The notes beneath the pieces are model-generated. The model saw only the letters and a program-made list of their open reading frames with translations, was not told the origin of the DNA and made no database searches. Made by a program: the position numbers and the translations under genes. DNA of 64,000 nucleotides, taken from positions 6,386,001 through 6,450,000 of the forward strand of contig NZ_CP109496.1 of NCBI RefSeq assembly GCF_036231355.1, given 5' to 3'. How positions within the stretch are numbered: the stretch's first letter is position 1; every line of letters begins with the position of its first letter. Of the stretch, positions 17,833 through 26,589 are shown piece after piece. The stretch comes from Streptomyces sp. NBC_01431. GTDB taxonomy: Bacteria; Actinomycetota; Actinomycetes; Streptomycetales; Streptomycetaceae.

Positions 17833-18642
17833 TCAGCCGCCGCCGAGCCTGCGCCCGGCCTGCCGGGCCCTGCGCAGTACCGCGTAGCCCTTCGTCAGGA
17901 CGCGGTCCGCGGCGAAGGCGCGCGCGATGTCGCGGCCGGTGCCCGCGACGAGCCGCTCGAACTCGTCGATGCCGGTGGTGCGCCGGACCGTCACCCGCTC
18001 CAGGGCGTACGGTCCCTGGCGCCGCCGGGCGAGCGAGTTGCCCACGGCCAGCGCCTGGGTGAAGCCCGCGGCCCGCACGGTGCGCCGCACCCGGCGGCTG
18101 GAGTAGCCGTAGGGATAGGCGAACGAGACCGGCCGCCGCCCCAGCTCGTCGGTGAGGATCTCCTTGCAGCGCAGGGTCTCGAACCACAGCCGCTGGTCGT
18201 CGAGTTCGTCCATCCGCGGATGGCTGTGACTGTGCCCGCCGATCTCGGTGCCGGCCGCGACGAGCTCACGCACCTGGCCCCAGTCGAGCATGGTGTCCAG
18301 GGCGCCGCCCTCGTCGTACGCGCCGCGCAGCCAGCCCGTCGACACGAAGAGCGTGGAGGCGAAGCCGTACTTGGTGAGGACCGGCAGGGCATGGCGGTGC
18401 ACGCCCTCGTAGCCGTCGTCGAAGGTGATCAGGACGGGATGGCGTGGAAGCGCTCCCGCGGTGCGCCAGGCGTGCCCGAGCTGCGCCGTGGTGACCGGGG
18501 TGAACCCCAGCTCGGCCAGCAGCTCCATCTGGTCGGCGAAGGCGTCCGGTGATACGGACAGGCCGTAGGCCGCCTTCGCGGGGCTGTGGGCCACCGCGTG
18601 GTACATCAGGATGGGCACCGGCCCCGTTCCCGTCGCCGTCAT
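17833..18642 (-). CDS. Polysaccharide deacetylase (NodB/CE4 family)
   Basis: 269 residues. Catalytic motifs are visible: ILMYHAV, LITFDDGYEG (TFDDG base and metal Asp), GGHSHSHPRM (metal His pair) and SFAYPYGYSS. CE4 enzymes remove N- or O-acetyl groups from polysaccharides or peptidoglycan. No signal peptide is evident, so it may act on lipid-linked intermediates or leave by a non-classical route. Its ATG overlaps the stop of the preceding glycosyltransferase (ATGA). Confidence 0.93.
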   Translation of the reverse strand: MTATGTGPVPILMYHAVAHSPAKAAYGLSVSPDAFADQMELLAELGFTPVTTAQLGHAWRTAGALPRHPVLITFDDGYEGVHRHALPVLTKYGFASTLFVSTGWLRGAYDEGGALDTMLDWGQVRELVAAGTEIGGHSHSHPRMDELDDQRLWFETLRCKEILTDELGRRPVSFAYPYGYSSRRVRRTVRAAGFTQALAVGNSLARRRQGPYALERVTVRRTTGIDEFERLVAGTGRDIARAFAADRVLTKGYAVLRRARQAGRRLGGG

Positions 18643-19673
18643 GCCGCTTCGTCCTCTCCGGTGCTCCTCTTGCCCGTGTTCTCTTCGTCCGGTACGCGTT
18701 CGATGGGAGCCACCTGGAAGCTCGCCGCGCCGCGGCGGGCCCGCACGGTGCCGAGCAGATACCCGCCGGCCGCCACCGCGACGCCCGTCACGATCGCGCC
18801 CGCGCGGCCCGCGCCTCCCGGCCGCCCGAGCACCGCGTCCCGCACCCCGCGCACCACACCCGCCGGAAGGACCCGGGTCGTGTAGCGCCGCTCGGACTCA
18901 AGTCCCTTGCCAGTACCGACACTTCGGGCCACCAGCGCCTTGGAGAGACCCTCCGCGTACGCCCGCGTACGGAAGTAGCCGAAGCGCTCGCGGGCCGCGG
19001 GCACCCGATGGTGGATCACCGCGCGGTCATCGATGAGCAGCACGGCATCGGGCAGCGCCCTGCTGAGCCGGATGCACAGCTCGGTCTCCTCGCAGCCCAG
19101 TGGCCGCTTGTCGCCGTCGCGACCGATGCCGGTGGCGAAGCCGCCCGCCGCGTCGAACGCCGACGTACGGAAGGAGGCGTTGCCGCCGAGGACGTTGCGC
19201 ACCACCACCCGGCCCGGCGGCAGGCCCCGGTAGGTGCAGCCGACGACCCAGTCGAACTCCTCGGGGAACCAGGCGGGACGGTGCCCCGAGGCCCAGGCGG
19301 GCATCGTCCTGCCGCCGACCGCCATCACCCGCGGGTCGTCGTACCCCGCGGCGAAGTGGCGCAGCCAGTCCCGCTCGGCCACGGCGTCGTCGTCGAGGAA
19401 GGCCACGAACTCGCCCCGGGCGGCGGCGATACCGGTGTTGCGACCGGCCGAGAGGCCGCGGGGGCCCGCGTTGGCGAGCACCCGCACCTTCTCGGCCGGG
19501 GCCGTGAACTCCGCGCGGAGCCGTTCCAGGAGCCGCTCGTTGTGGTCCACCACGAGCAGCGTCTCCAGGGCGGGCAGCGACTGCGTGCGCACCGAGGAGA
19601 CGGCCGCCAGGATGTCCTCCCAGCGGTCCTCGGTGTACACGCAGATCACCACGGAGAATTGACGCTCCGTCAA
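18639..19673 (-). CDS. Family 2 glycosyltransferase
   Basis: 344 residues. The GT-A fold begins FSVVICVYTEDRWEDILAAV, with DDDAVAE as the DXD metal site and GCEETELCIRL as the likely ED catalytic loop. A hydrophobic C-terminal segment (about 300-320) may attach it to the membrane. The start is an unusual TTG at 19673 whose first bases overlap the stop of the upstream gene (TTGA), with GGGGAGAGG as ribosome site; this implies tight translational coupling. Confidence 0.88.
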   Translation of the reverse strand: MTERQFSVVICVYTEDRWEDILAAVSSVRTQSLPALETLLVVDHNERLLERLRAEFTAPAEKVRVLANAGPRGLSAGRNTGIAAARGEFVAFLDDDAVAERDWLRHFAAGYDDPRVMAVGGRTMPAWASGHRPAWFPEEFDWVVGCTYRGLPPGRVVVRNVLGGNASFRTSAFDAAGGFATGIGRDGDKRPLGCEETELCIRLSRALPDAVLLIDDRAVIHHRVPAARERFGYFRTRAYAEGLSKALVARSVGTGKGLESERRYTTRVLPAGVVRGVRDAVLGRPGGAGRAGAIVTGVAVAAGGYLLGTVRARRGAASFQVAPIERVPDEENTGKRSTGEDEAA

Positions 19674-20533
19674 GAGACCTCTCCCCGCCGTGTGTTCAGG
19701 AACACCGCCTGCGTCCGGCGGCGTGCGCGGGGCACCGCCTTCTCCTTGAGGATCACCTTCAGGACGCGGATGCCGTCGCGCACCGCGCTGAGGTTGGAGA
19801 CGCCGTGGATCCGGTTGTACTCGTAGCTCGGGACCTCTTGTACGCGCAGGCCCGCCTTGACGATCCGGACGTTGATCAGGGTCTCGATCTCGAATCCGGA
19901 GCAGTCCAGCACGATCTTGTCCAGGCAGTGCCGCCAGAAGGCGTTGTAGCCGTAGCAGAGGTCGGTGTAGCGGGCGCCGAACTTGCGGTTGACGATGCCG
20001 CACAGGACCGCGTTGCCGAGCTTGCGGATCGGTGTCATGTCGTCGGTGCCGCCGCCGTTGGCGAAGCGGGAGCCCTTGGCGAAGTCGGCGCCGCCGACCA
20101 GCGCCGAGACGTAACTGACGATCTCCTCGCCGTCCGCCGAGCCGTCCGCGTCGACCATGACGATGATGTCGCCGGTGCAGGCCGCGAAGCCGCTGATCAA
20201 CGCGTCGCCCTTGCCCTTTCCGACCTGTTTGACGACCTTGACGTCGGGCCACAGTTCGCGGGCCACCCGCACGGTGTCGTCGGTGGAATTCCCGTCGACC
20301 AGGACCACTTCGTGGATCCAGTCCGGAAGTGTCTTGAACACATACGGAAGGTTTTCGGCCTCATTCATCGCGGGGATGACCACGCTCACCGGCGGCGCAA
20401 TGGCGAGATTCGCCGAAACGGGCCGGTACTCAGCTGGTATTCGGTTGTCCGCGGCCGTGGCCGTGCGGCCGTGCGGCGAATCCGGAATTAATTGATCTTG
20501 GCCCGGCACGGCCGGGCGCACCGAAGAAGTCAT
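19670..20533 (-). CDS. Family 2 glycosyltransferase (dolichyl-/polyprenyl-phosphate sugar synthase-like) with a TTA codon
   Basis: 287 residues, DPM1-like. VSVVIPAMNEAENLPYVF opens the GT-A domain; DGNSTDDTV and VMVDADGSADG carry the nucleotide-sugar and DXD residues. No C-terminal membrane segments are present, as in soluble DPM1. Such enzymes load a sugar onto a polyprenyl phosphate, consistent with a lipid-linked pathway ending in the flippase. Residue 15 is encoded by TTA (bases 20489-20491), the only in-frame TTA seen in the window, so translation should need the bldA tRNA. This is the first gene of the polysaccharide operon; ATG at 20533. Confidence 0.9.
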   Translation of the reverse strand: MTSSVRPAVPGQDQLIPDSPHGRTATAADNRIPAEYRPVSANLAIAPPVSVVIPAMNEAENLPYVFKTLPDWIHEVVLVDGNSTDDTVRVARELWPDVKVVKQVGKGKGDALISGFAACTGDIIVMVDADGSADGEEIVSYVSALVGGADFAKGSRFANGGGTDDMTPIRKLGNAVLCGIVNRKFGARYTDLCYGYNAFWRHCLDKIVLDCSGFEIETLINVRIVKAGLRVQEVPSYEYNRIHGVSNLSAVRDGIRVLKVILKEKAVPRARRRTQAVFLNTRRGEVS

Positions 20534-20850
20534 GATGAGTCTCTGTCCCTCTCGTCCGGTGGACCGCCCGCCCCCGGGTGGTCCGGATGAGTTTCCGGTT
20601 ACGAAAGGGGGGTTCTCACCCCGGTCATGACGGCGCGGAACACCGCACTGATTGGGCGAGCTGGCTTTACTGGCCGCGCGGCCCGTGTTCCGGCCTCCGC
20701 ACTGCGAGGACCGAGCACGGCACCCCCCTACCGCGCCCCGCTCCGGCACCCATCGTGACGCTTGAGCCCTCCCCTTGCGTCGCAATACCCGATGGACCGA
20801 TGCGGGTGGATGTAAGACGGTATTGATGCTTGGGACTGTAGGGCAAGACC
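20534..20850. other. Promoter region of the polysaccharide operon
   Basis: 317 bases without a gene. It holds the 5' leader of the operon, including a hairpin GGACCGCCCG/CGGGTGGTCC at 20561-20584 just upstream of the start. Inverted arms CAATACC (20783-20789) and GGTATTG (20819-20825) lie nearer the small membrane protein. I cannot place a confident promoter. Confidence 0.5.
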
Positions 20851-21279
20851 TCAGGCGAGGCCTCGCGTTTCCTTATTTTCGGCCGTACTTTCACGGCCAC
20901 GTCCGGAACGATGCGCTCCCGTCCCCACCAGGAATAGAAGAAGGCTGATCACGCCAACTGCCGTGACGCCGCTCCGGATAGACCACATGTGCAGAGCCGC
21001 CATGCTTTCGGCGGTCAGCAGATCGATGAGTACTGCTCCTGATATCGACGCCACCGAGCGGCTGAGCGGTTCCAGCCGGTTCAGGGCGAATGCGGCCGCT
21101 TCGGCGGGCGCTGCTATCAGGAAGAAGAGCGCGAGCGGTGCGCGCAACGGAGAGTCCAGGCCGCCGAGGGCCAGCACGGCGCCCGCCGCGGACACGGCGA
21201 GCGACGCCCCCGCGAGGACGGGCAGCAGATCGGCGCCCACCGAGGCGCTCCCTGCCGGTCTGTCACTGATGGTCTGCAT
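20851..21279 (-). CDS. Small four-helix membrane protein, unknown function
   Basis: 142 residues starting MQTISDRPAGSASVGADLL, with four hydrophobic segments at about 17-40, 45-65, 75-95 and 102-122 and a hydrophilic tail. GGGGGG precedes ATG at 21279. It resembles no family I can name. It is on the same strand as the polysaccharide operon and 317 bases upstream of it, so it may be part of the locus but is probably transcribed separately. Confidence 0.65.
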   Translation of the reverse strand: MQTISDRPAGSASVGADLLPVLAGASLAVSAAGAVLALGGLDSPLRAPLALFFLIAAPAEAAAFALNRLEPLSRSVASISGAVLIDLLTAESMAALHMWSIRSGVTAVGVISLLLFLVGTGAHRSGRGRESTAENKETRGLA

Positions 21280-21455
21280 TGGCGACGGTTCCCCCCGATG
21301 CGCCGGATGCGAGGCTTCAATGTGGCGCAGTCCGGACACTCCCGTCAAGACCGACTCTCCTGCGACGAACGGAAGTTGACGGTGCGTCAGCGGAGTGTGG
21401 GGCTCCGGTGAAGGATTACTCGCGAGTTGCTGACGGATCACCAGATAGGCACACA

Positions 21456-21483
21456 TGTCCATTCGGCGTTCTTGGCATGGACA
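21456..21483 (+). promoter_or_regulatory. Inverted repeat upstream of the SGNH lipase gene
   Basis: TGTCCAT (21456-21462) and ATGGACA (21477-21483) are perfect 7-bp arms 14 bases apart, about 65 bases upstream of the start. Candidate operator; regulator unknown. Confidence 0.4.
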
Positions 21484-21546
21484 CTTCCCGCGGCCTGTGG
21501 GGGCTGGTACCACTGCCGTGGCGGAAAACCCGCTAAAGGAGGTTCC

Positions 21547-22356
21547 ATGAAACTGTCCCGAATCGCGGCATATGCATGGGCGCTCGTGCTGGCAGTCGCG
21601 CTTTCCCTCACCGGGGCCGGCGTGGCCGCAGCGGCAACCCAGGCGGCCGGATCCCACTACGTGGCCCTCGGCGACTCGTACTCTTCCGGCCTGGGCGCCG
21701 GCAGCTACGACAGTTCGAGCGGCAGCTGCAAACGCTCCACCAAGGCCTACCCAGCCCTGTGGGCGGCGGCGAATTCACCCGTCTCATTCGACTTCACCGC
21801 GTGCTCCGGCGCTCGTACGGGTGATGTGACGGCGAGCCAGCTCGGCCCGCTCAGCTCCACCACCGACCTCGTGTCCATCACCATCGGCGGCAACGACGCG
21901 GGCTTCGCGGACGTCATGACCAACTGTGTCCTGTACTCGGAGTCCACCTGCCTCAGCAAGGTGGCGGCGGCCCGCGCCTACGTCGACTCGACGCTGCCCG
22001 GCCTGCTCGACTCGGTGTACTCGGCGATCAGATCCAAGGCGCCCAACGCCCATGTCGTCGTCATCGGCTACCCGCACTTCTACAAGATCGGCGGCAACTG
22101 CCTCGCCGGTCTCAGCGAGAACTCCCGTACAGCGATCAACGGCGCCTCCGACGAGCTCAACGCGGTGACCGCCAAGCGCGCCGCCGACAACGGCTTCAGC
22201 TTCGCGGACGTCGTACCGGCCTTCGCCGGACACGAGATCTGCTCCAGCAGCCCGTGGCTCAACAGCGTCCTGTGGACCAACATCGGCGAGTCCTACCACC
22301 CCACCGCCGCCGGACAGTCGGGCGCCTACCTGCCGACCTTCACCAACGCGGCCTGA
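21547..22356 (+). CDS. Secreted SGNH/GDSL lipase-esterase
   Basis: 269 residues. A Sec signal peptide (cleavage near VAAAA, about residue 30) precedes an SGNH hydrolase with block I VALGDSYSSGLGAG (nucleophile Ser), block II ACSGARTGDV, block III ITIGGNDAGF and block V SYHPTAAGQ (catalytic Asp/His region). Six cysteines fit the three disulfides of the extracellular Streptomyces lipase/phospholipase group. A strong AAAGGAGG site precedes the ATG. Its last 31 bases overlap the convergent kinase gene. Confidence 0.93.
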   Translation: MKLSRIAAYAWALVLAVALSLTGAGVAAAATQAAGSHYVALGDSYSSGLGAGSYDSSSGSCKRSTKAYPALWAAANSPVSFDFTACSGARTGDVTASQLGPLSSTTDLVSITIGGNDAGFADVMTNCVLYSESTCLSKVAAARAYVDSTLPGLLDSVYSAIRSKAPNAHVVVIGYPHFYKIGGNCLAGLSENSRTAINGASDELNAVTAKRAADNGFSFADVVPAFAGHEICSSSPWLNSVLWTNIGESYHPTAAGQSGAYLPTFTNAA

Positions 22357-23975
22357 CGCGGCCGGACGGCGGGCAAGGACGGCCCGCCCGTCGGCGGCTG
22401 CGAGGAGGAGGCCCCGCCCGTCGGGGTCTCCTTCTCACATGTGACCTTGTACGCAACGGAATTGGACGCGACCCGCACCGGACTCCGCACCTCGGCGTGG
22501 ACCTCGTTGGAGCCGCTCTGCTCGGGGGACTCGGTGTGCGGAACCTGGCGGGTCGACGGGCCGCCCGAGGGGAACGAGAGCGTCTTCCAGCCGGGATCAC
22601 CGGACTGGCCGTCCCGGGTGACCCAGCGGTACTCCACGTCCGCCGGCGTGCGCCCCACGGTGAAGACGGCGACCATCGCGGGCGCCGAGGCGCTCGGCGC
22701 CGGGCACACTCCGTCGTAACTCCCGCGCACCGCCCGCATGGTGACCTCCACCGACTGCGAGGGAGACGGCGAGGGCGACGGGGACGGCGAGGGGCTCGCG
22801 CTCGCGGACGGCGAGGCGGCGGATGGGCTCCTGGCGCCGGACGGTGGCGGCACTCCCGCGGAGTGCGACACGGACGGCGCGGACGAGCCGCCGCCCGACG
22901 CGCTCCCCTGGTGGCCCTGCCCGTCACCGCGCACCAGCGCGTACAGGAGCCAGCCGAGCGCCAGCAGCAGCACCAGGACCCCGATGAGCAGGACGGCCCC
23001 GGTGCGGCGGGGAGGAACGGTGCCGCGGGCCGTCGTGGTGGTGGCGCCCGAAGGGGCCGCGGGCAGCGGGAGGACCGGCGGCGCCCCCGGCGGCCCGGTC
23101 ACGAGCGTCGTCGCCTCGGACCGCCCCAGCGGGGCCCGCACCGTGCCGCCCGCCGCCACGATCCGCAGCTGGTGCTCGGCCTCTTCGGCGGGCAGGCGCT
23201 CGGCCGGGGACTTGCGCAGCAGCCCCTCGATGACCGGAGCCAGCGGGCCCGCCCGGCGCGGCGGCGGCAACTCCTCGTCGACCACCGCCCGCAGCGTGGA
23301 CAGCGGGGTCTCCTGGCGGAAGGGCGAATGGCCCTCGACCGCCGCGTACAGCAGCACCCCCAGCGACCAGAGGTCCGAAGCGGGGCCCGGCGTGCGCCCC
23401 AACGCCCGTTCGGGAGCGAGGAATTCGGGGGATCCGACGACCTCGCCGGTCATGGTGAGCGTCTGGGTACCCATCACCATGGCGATGCCGAAGTCGGTGA
23501 GCACCACCCGGCCGTCGGTTGCGAGCAGTACGTTCGCCGGCTTCACGTCGCGGTGCAGCACCCCCGCCTCGTGGGCGGCCCGCAGTGCCGCGAGCACCTC
23601 GGCGCCGATGTGCGCGGCGCGTCCGGGACTCATGGGCCCCTCCGCGTCAAGCACGTCGGACAGCGCGAGACCGCGCACCAGCTCCATCACGATCCACGGC
23701 CGGCCGTCCTCGGTGGCCACGTCGTACACCGTGACCACATTGCGGTGCGAGATCCGGGCGGCGGCCCAGGCCTCGCGCTCCAGGCGCGCGTACAGCCGCC
23801 GGACGTCCGGGGTGTCCAGCGCGGGCGGCGCCAGGACCTCCTTGACCGCGACCTCGCGACCGAGGACCTCGTCCCGTCCCCGCCAGACCACGCCCATGCC
23901 GCCCCGGCCCAGCGGAGAGATGAGCCGGTAGCGTCCCGCGATCAATCGCTGCTCACTGCCCGGCACTTCGCTCAC
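22326..23975 (-). CDS. Membrane Ser/Thr protein kinase with extracytoplasmic domain
   Basis: 549 residues. The cytoplasmic Hanks-type kinase (about 15-270) has GRGGMG glycine loop, Lys45, HRDVKPAN with Asp143 and DFG Asp161; all catalytic residues are present. A juxtamembrane linker, one membrane segment (about 325-350), a Ser/Pro-rich stalk containing SPSPSPSPSPSPS, and a ~110-residue outer domain follow. The outer domain looks like the Ig-like sensors of Streptomyces kinases, not PASTA repeats. The start is GTG at 23975 after GGGAGG. Ligand unknown. Confidence 0.93.
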   Translation of the reverse strand: MSEVPGSEQRLIAGRYRLISPLGRGGMGVVWRGRDEVLGREVAVKEVLAPPALDTPDVRRLYARLEREAWAAARISHRNVVTVYDVATEDGRPWIVMELVRGLALSDVLDAEGPMSPGRAAHIGAEVLAALRAAHEAGVLHRDVKPANVLLATDGRVVLTDFGIAMVMGTQTLTMTGEVVGSPEFLAPERALGRTPGPASDLWSLGVLLYAAVEGHSPFRQETPLSTLRAVVDEELPPPRRAGPLAPVIEGLLRKSPAERLPAEEAEHQLRIVAAGGTVRAPLGRSEATTLVTGPPGAPPVLPLPAAPSGATTTTARGTVPPRRTGAVLLIGVLVLLLALGWLLYALVRGDGQGHQGSASGGGSSAPSVSHSAGVPPPSGARSPSAASPSASASPSPSPSPSPSPSQSVEVTMRAVRGSYDGVCPAPSASAPAMVAVFTVGRTPADVEYRWVTRDGQSGDPGWKTLSFPSGGPSTRQVPHTESPEQSGSNEVHAEVRSPVRVASNSVAYKVTCEKETPTGGASSSQPPTGGPSLPAVRPRQAALVKVGR

Positions 23976-24266
23976 TGGCGAGCCTCCCGTCCGCGGCGGA
24001 GAAACCCTTCCAAGTTAGCCCAGGGCCGCGCCCCTGCCGCCCCCTTGAACGGCAATCCGCACTCCGTGCGAAATCAGCTCGCGACCCTGCGTGACGACCA
24101 GTCAGTGATCTGTCCAACTCACCCTGGAATCAGCAGAATTCGGAGCGTAGTTGTCAACCTGGGGCCTCTCAAGGTGAATCCTGCCACCGGGATACACGAG
24201 TGTGATGCGGGGGCGATAGGGTTACCCTGCCCGGGGCCGGGTGCCCTCGTACGGGTGGGGAGTGAC

Positions 24267-24530
24267 ATGGAACAGATAACAGTGCGCAGCAGGGCGCGAG
24301 TCCCTGCCATCACCTGCGGGAGCAGTGCGACCAGCTCGCGGCTCGACCGCCACCTCTCGGTGCTCGGCGGCCCTGCCGTCCCGCAGCGCGAGGCGGCCGA
24401 GGCGACGTTGCTGATGCGTGAGCTGACCTCGCGTGATATTACGCACACCCGCAAGAGCAAGAGCCACCGCGTCTCGCTCTTCGCGCCGCTGCGGCGGCTG
24501 CGCCGCTCGCTCTTCGGCAGCCGCGGCTGA
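24267..24530 (+). CDS. Small conserved Streptomyces protein
   Basis: 87 residues with a Cys-Gly-Ser-Ser patch (ITCGSSATSSRLDRHLSVLG) and a basic C-terminus (LRRLRRSLFGSRG). I recall near-identical short proteins in many Streptomyces genomes, but no function is known to me. A GGGGAG site seven bases before ATG at 24267 supports translation. It sits alone between the kinase (divergent) and a CoA-transferase (convergent). Confidence 0.7.
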   Translation: MEQITVRSRARVPAITCGSSATSSRLDRHLSVLGGPAVPQREAAEATLLMRELTSRDITHTRKSKSHRVSLFAPLRRLRRSLFGSRG

Positions 24531-24558
24531 ACCCACTTCCGACACTGTGAGACCGCGC

Positions 24559-25755
24559 TCAGGCGATCACGCCGTCCCGGCGCAGCTCAGCCAACTGCTC
24601 GTCCGTCATTCCCAGGGCTCGCAGGGTTGCGCGGGTGTGCTCGCCGAGCGCGGGCACCGCACCCATCCGAGCTTCTTGGCCGCCGCCCAGATTGATGGGC
24701 GGCAGCAGGGCCCGCAGCGGCCCCACCGGTGACTCCACATCCCGCCAGCGGTCGCGTGCCGCGAGTTGCGGGTGTCCGGCGACATCGCCGACGGTGTTGA
24801 GCCGGGCGCAGGCGATTCCCGCCGCTTCCAGTCGGCCGACCGCTTCGGCGGTCGTGCGGCAGGCCAGCGCCCGCGCCACCAGATCGCCCGTCTTCTCCCG
24901 GTTCGCCACCCGCGCCGCGTTGGTGGCGAACTCCGGATCGTCCGCCAACTCGGCCTGCTCCAGGACCTGTTCGGCCAGGCGCCGCCATTCGCGGTCGTTC
25001 TGCACGGAGAGCAGCACCTGGCCGCCGTCCGCGGTGGTGTAGGCGTCGTAGGGCGCGATCACGGCGTGCGCGACTCCGGTGCGCGCCGGTTCGGTGCCCC
25101 CGTGCATCACGTGGTGCAGCGGATGCCCGAGCCATTCGGCGAGCGCCTCCAGCATCGAGATCTCCACCGGACCGCCGCGACCCGTCGTGCCGCGCCGCAC
25201 CAAGGCCGCCAGGACGCCCGAGAAGGCGTACATGGCGGCCGCGATGTCGGCGGCCGGGATCCCGGCCTTGACGGGCTGCTCCGGCGTCCCGGTGACCGAC
25301 ACCAGACCCGCCTCGCACTGCACCAGCATGTCGTAGGCCCGCTTGTGGGCGTAGGGCCCGTCGGCCCCGTAGCCGGATATGTCCACCGCGATCAGCCGGG
25401 GACGAGCCGCGCACAGGCTCGCCGCGTCCAGGCCGAGCCGGGCCGCCGCGCCGTGCGCCAGGTTCTGCACGAACACGTCGGCGTCCGCGATCAGCCGGTG
25501 CAGCACGTCCAGGCCGCGCCGGTCCTTCAGGTCGAGGGCCACCGACTCCTTGCCGCGGTTGCACCACACGAAGTGCGAGGCGAGGCCGCGGGCGGCGGTG
25601 TCGTAACCGCGGGCGAAGTCGCCGCCGTCGGTGCGCTCGACCTTGATGACGCGGGCTCCCAGGTCGGCGAGCTGCCGGGTCGCGAACGGTGCGGAGACGG
25701 CCTGTTCGACGGCGACGACGGTGATTCCCGCGAGGGGCAGTGGCTGAGTGCTCAT
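24559..25755 (-). CDS. CaiB/BaiF class III CoA-transferase
   Basis: 398 residues, the usual length. It begins LAGITVVAVEQAVSAPFATRQLADLGARVIKVER, a family hallmark. The catalytic aspartate that forms the acyl-aspartyl anhydride is in the RAYDMLVQCEAG segment (about residue 142), and MLEALAEWL follows. These enzymes move CoA between organic acids, for example in carnitine, oxalate or steroid/aromatic acid metabolism; the substrate here is unknown. An inverted repeat CCGTAC-N7-GTACGG (25761-25779) lies just upstream of the start. Confidence 0.92.
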   Translation of the reverse strand: MSTQPLPLAGITVVAVEQAVSAPFATRQLADLGARVIKVERTDGGDFARGYDTAARGLASHFVWCNRGKESVALDLKDRRGLDVLHRLIADADVFVQNLAHGAAARLGLDAASLCAARPRLIAVDISGYGADGPYAHKRAYDMLVQCEAGLVSVTGTPEQPVKAGIPAADIAAAMYAFSGVLAALVRRGTTGRGGPVEISMLEALAEWLGHPLHHVMHGGTEPARTGVAHAVIAPYDAYTTADGGQVLLSVQNDREWRRLAEQVLEQAELADDPEFATNAARVANREKTGDLVARALACRTTAEAVGRLEAAGIACARLNTVGDVAGHPQLAARDRWRDVESPVGPLRALLPPINLGGGQEARMGAVPALGEHTRATLRALGMTDEQLAELRRDGVIA

Positions 25756-25806
25756 GACAGCCGTACCTATCGCGTACGGACCGTCCCTGTCACCCCGCGC
25801 CCGAGC

Positions 25807-26589
25807 TCAGCGGCCACAGTTCGCGTACCGGCGGACGGCCAGCGGCACGAACACGGCCAGCAGGAGGGCGCACCAGGCCAGCGAGCCCGCGACGGGGTGG
25901 GCGACGGGCCAGGCGGCGTCCGCGGCGGGTCGCGCGTTGCCGCAGAGGTCGCGGACGGCCGCGGCGACGGCGCTGATCGGGTTCCACTCGGCGATCGTGC
26001 GCAGCCAGCCGGGAAGGTTGTCGGTGGGGATGTAGGCGTTCGAGAGCAGCGGCAGGACGAAGGTGGCCGAGCCCAGTTGTCCGGCGGCCTCCTCGCTCCG
26101 CGTCAGCAGCCCGAGGAACAGCCCCGTCCACGTGGCCGCCAGGCGCAGCAGCATCAGCAGCCCGAAGGCGCCGAGCGCGCCGAGCGGTCCGTCACTGGCG
26201 CGCCAGCCCACCGCGAGTCCGACAAGCATCAGCGCCGTCATGCCGAGCGCGGTGGTCAGCAGATCGGCCGCGGCCTGGCCGACGGGCACCGCGGCCCGGC
26301 TCATCGGCAGGGTGCGCAGGCGGTCCATCACGCCGCGGTGGGAGTCCTGCGCGGCCTGGAACATCCCGGTCATCAGGCCGCCCGCGGCGGTGGCCACCAG
26401 GAGACCGGGCACCAGATAGGCCCGGTACTGATCACCCGGCATGGCCAGCGCGCTGCCGAAGACGTAGCCGAAGAACAGCAGCATCGTGATCGGCATGGTC
26501 TGGGTGAGGATGAGCACGCCGGGCGCGTGCCTGAGTCGCTGGAACTGACGGCCGAGCATGGCCGAGCTGTCGTGGGCGAGCGAGGTCAT
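25807..26589 (-). CDS. ABC-2 exporter permease (DrrB-like)
   Basis: 260 residues with six membrane segments and the ABC-2 signature region near RTLPMSRAAVPVGQAAADL, typical of the DrrB daunorubicin-resistance permeases. Its start overlaps the ATPase stop (ATGA), so both are made as one complex. Controlled with the ATPase by the divergent TetR gene. Confidence 0.92.
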   Translation of the reverse strand: MTSLAHDSSAMLGRQFQRLRHAPGVLILTQTMPITMLLFFGYVFGSALAMPGDQYRAYLVPGLLVATAAGGLMTGMFQAAQDSHRGVMDRLRTLPMSRAAVPVGQAAADLLTTALGMTALMLVGLAVGWRASDGPLGALGAFGLLMLLRLAATWTGLFLGLLTRSEEAAGQLGSATFVLPLLSNAYIPTDNLPGWLRTIAEWNPISAVAAAVRDLCGNARPAADAAWPVAHPVAGSLAWCALLLAVFVPLAVRRYANCGR

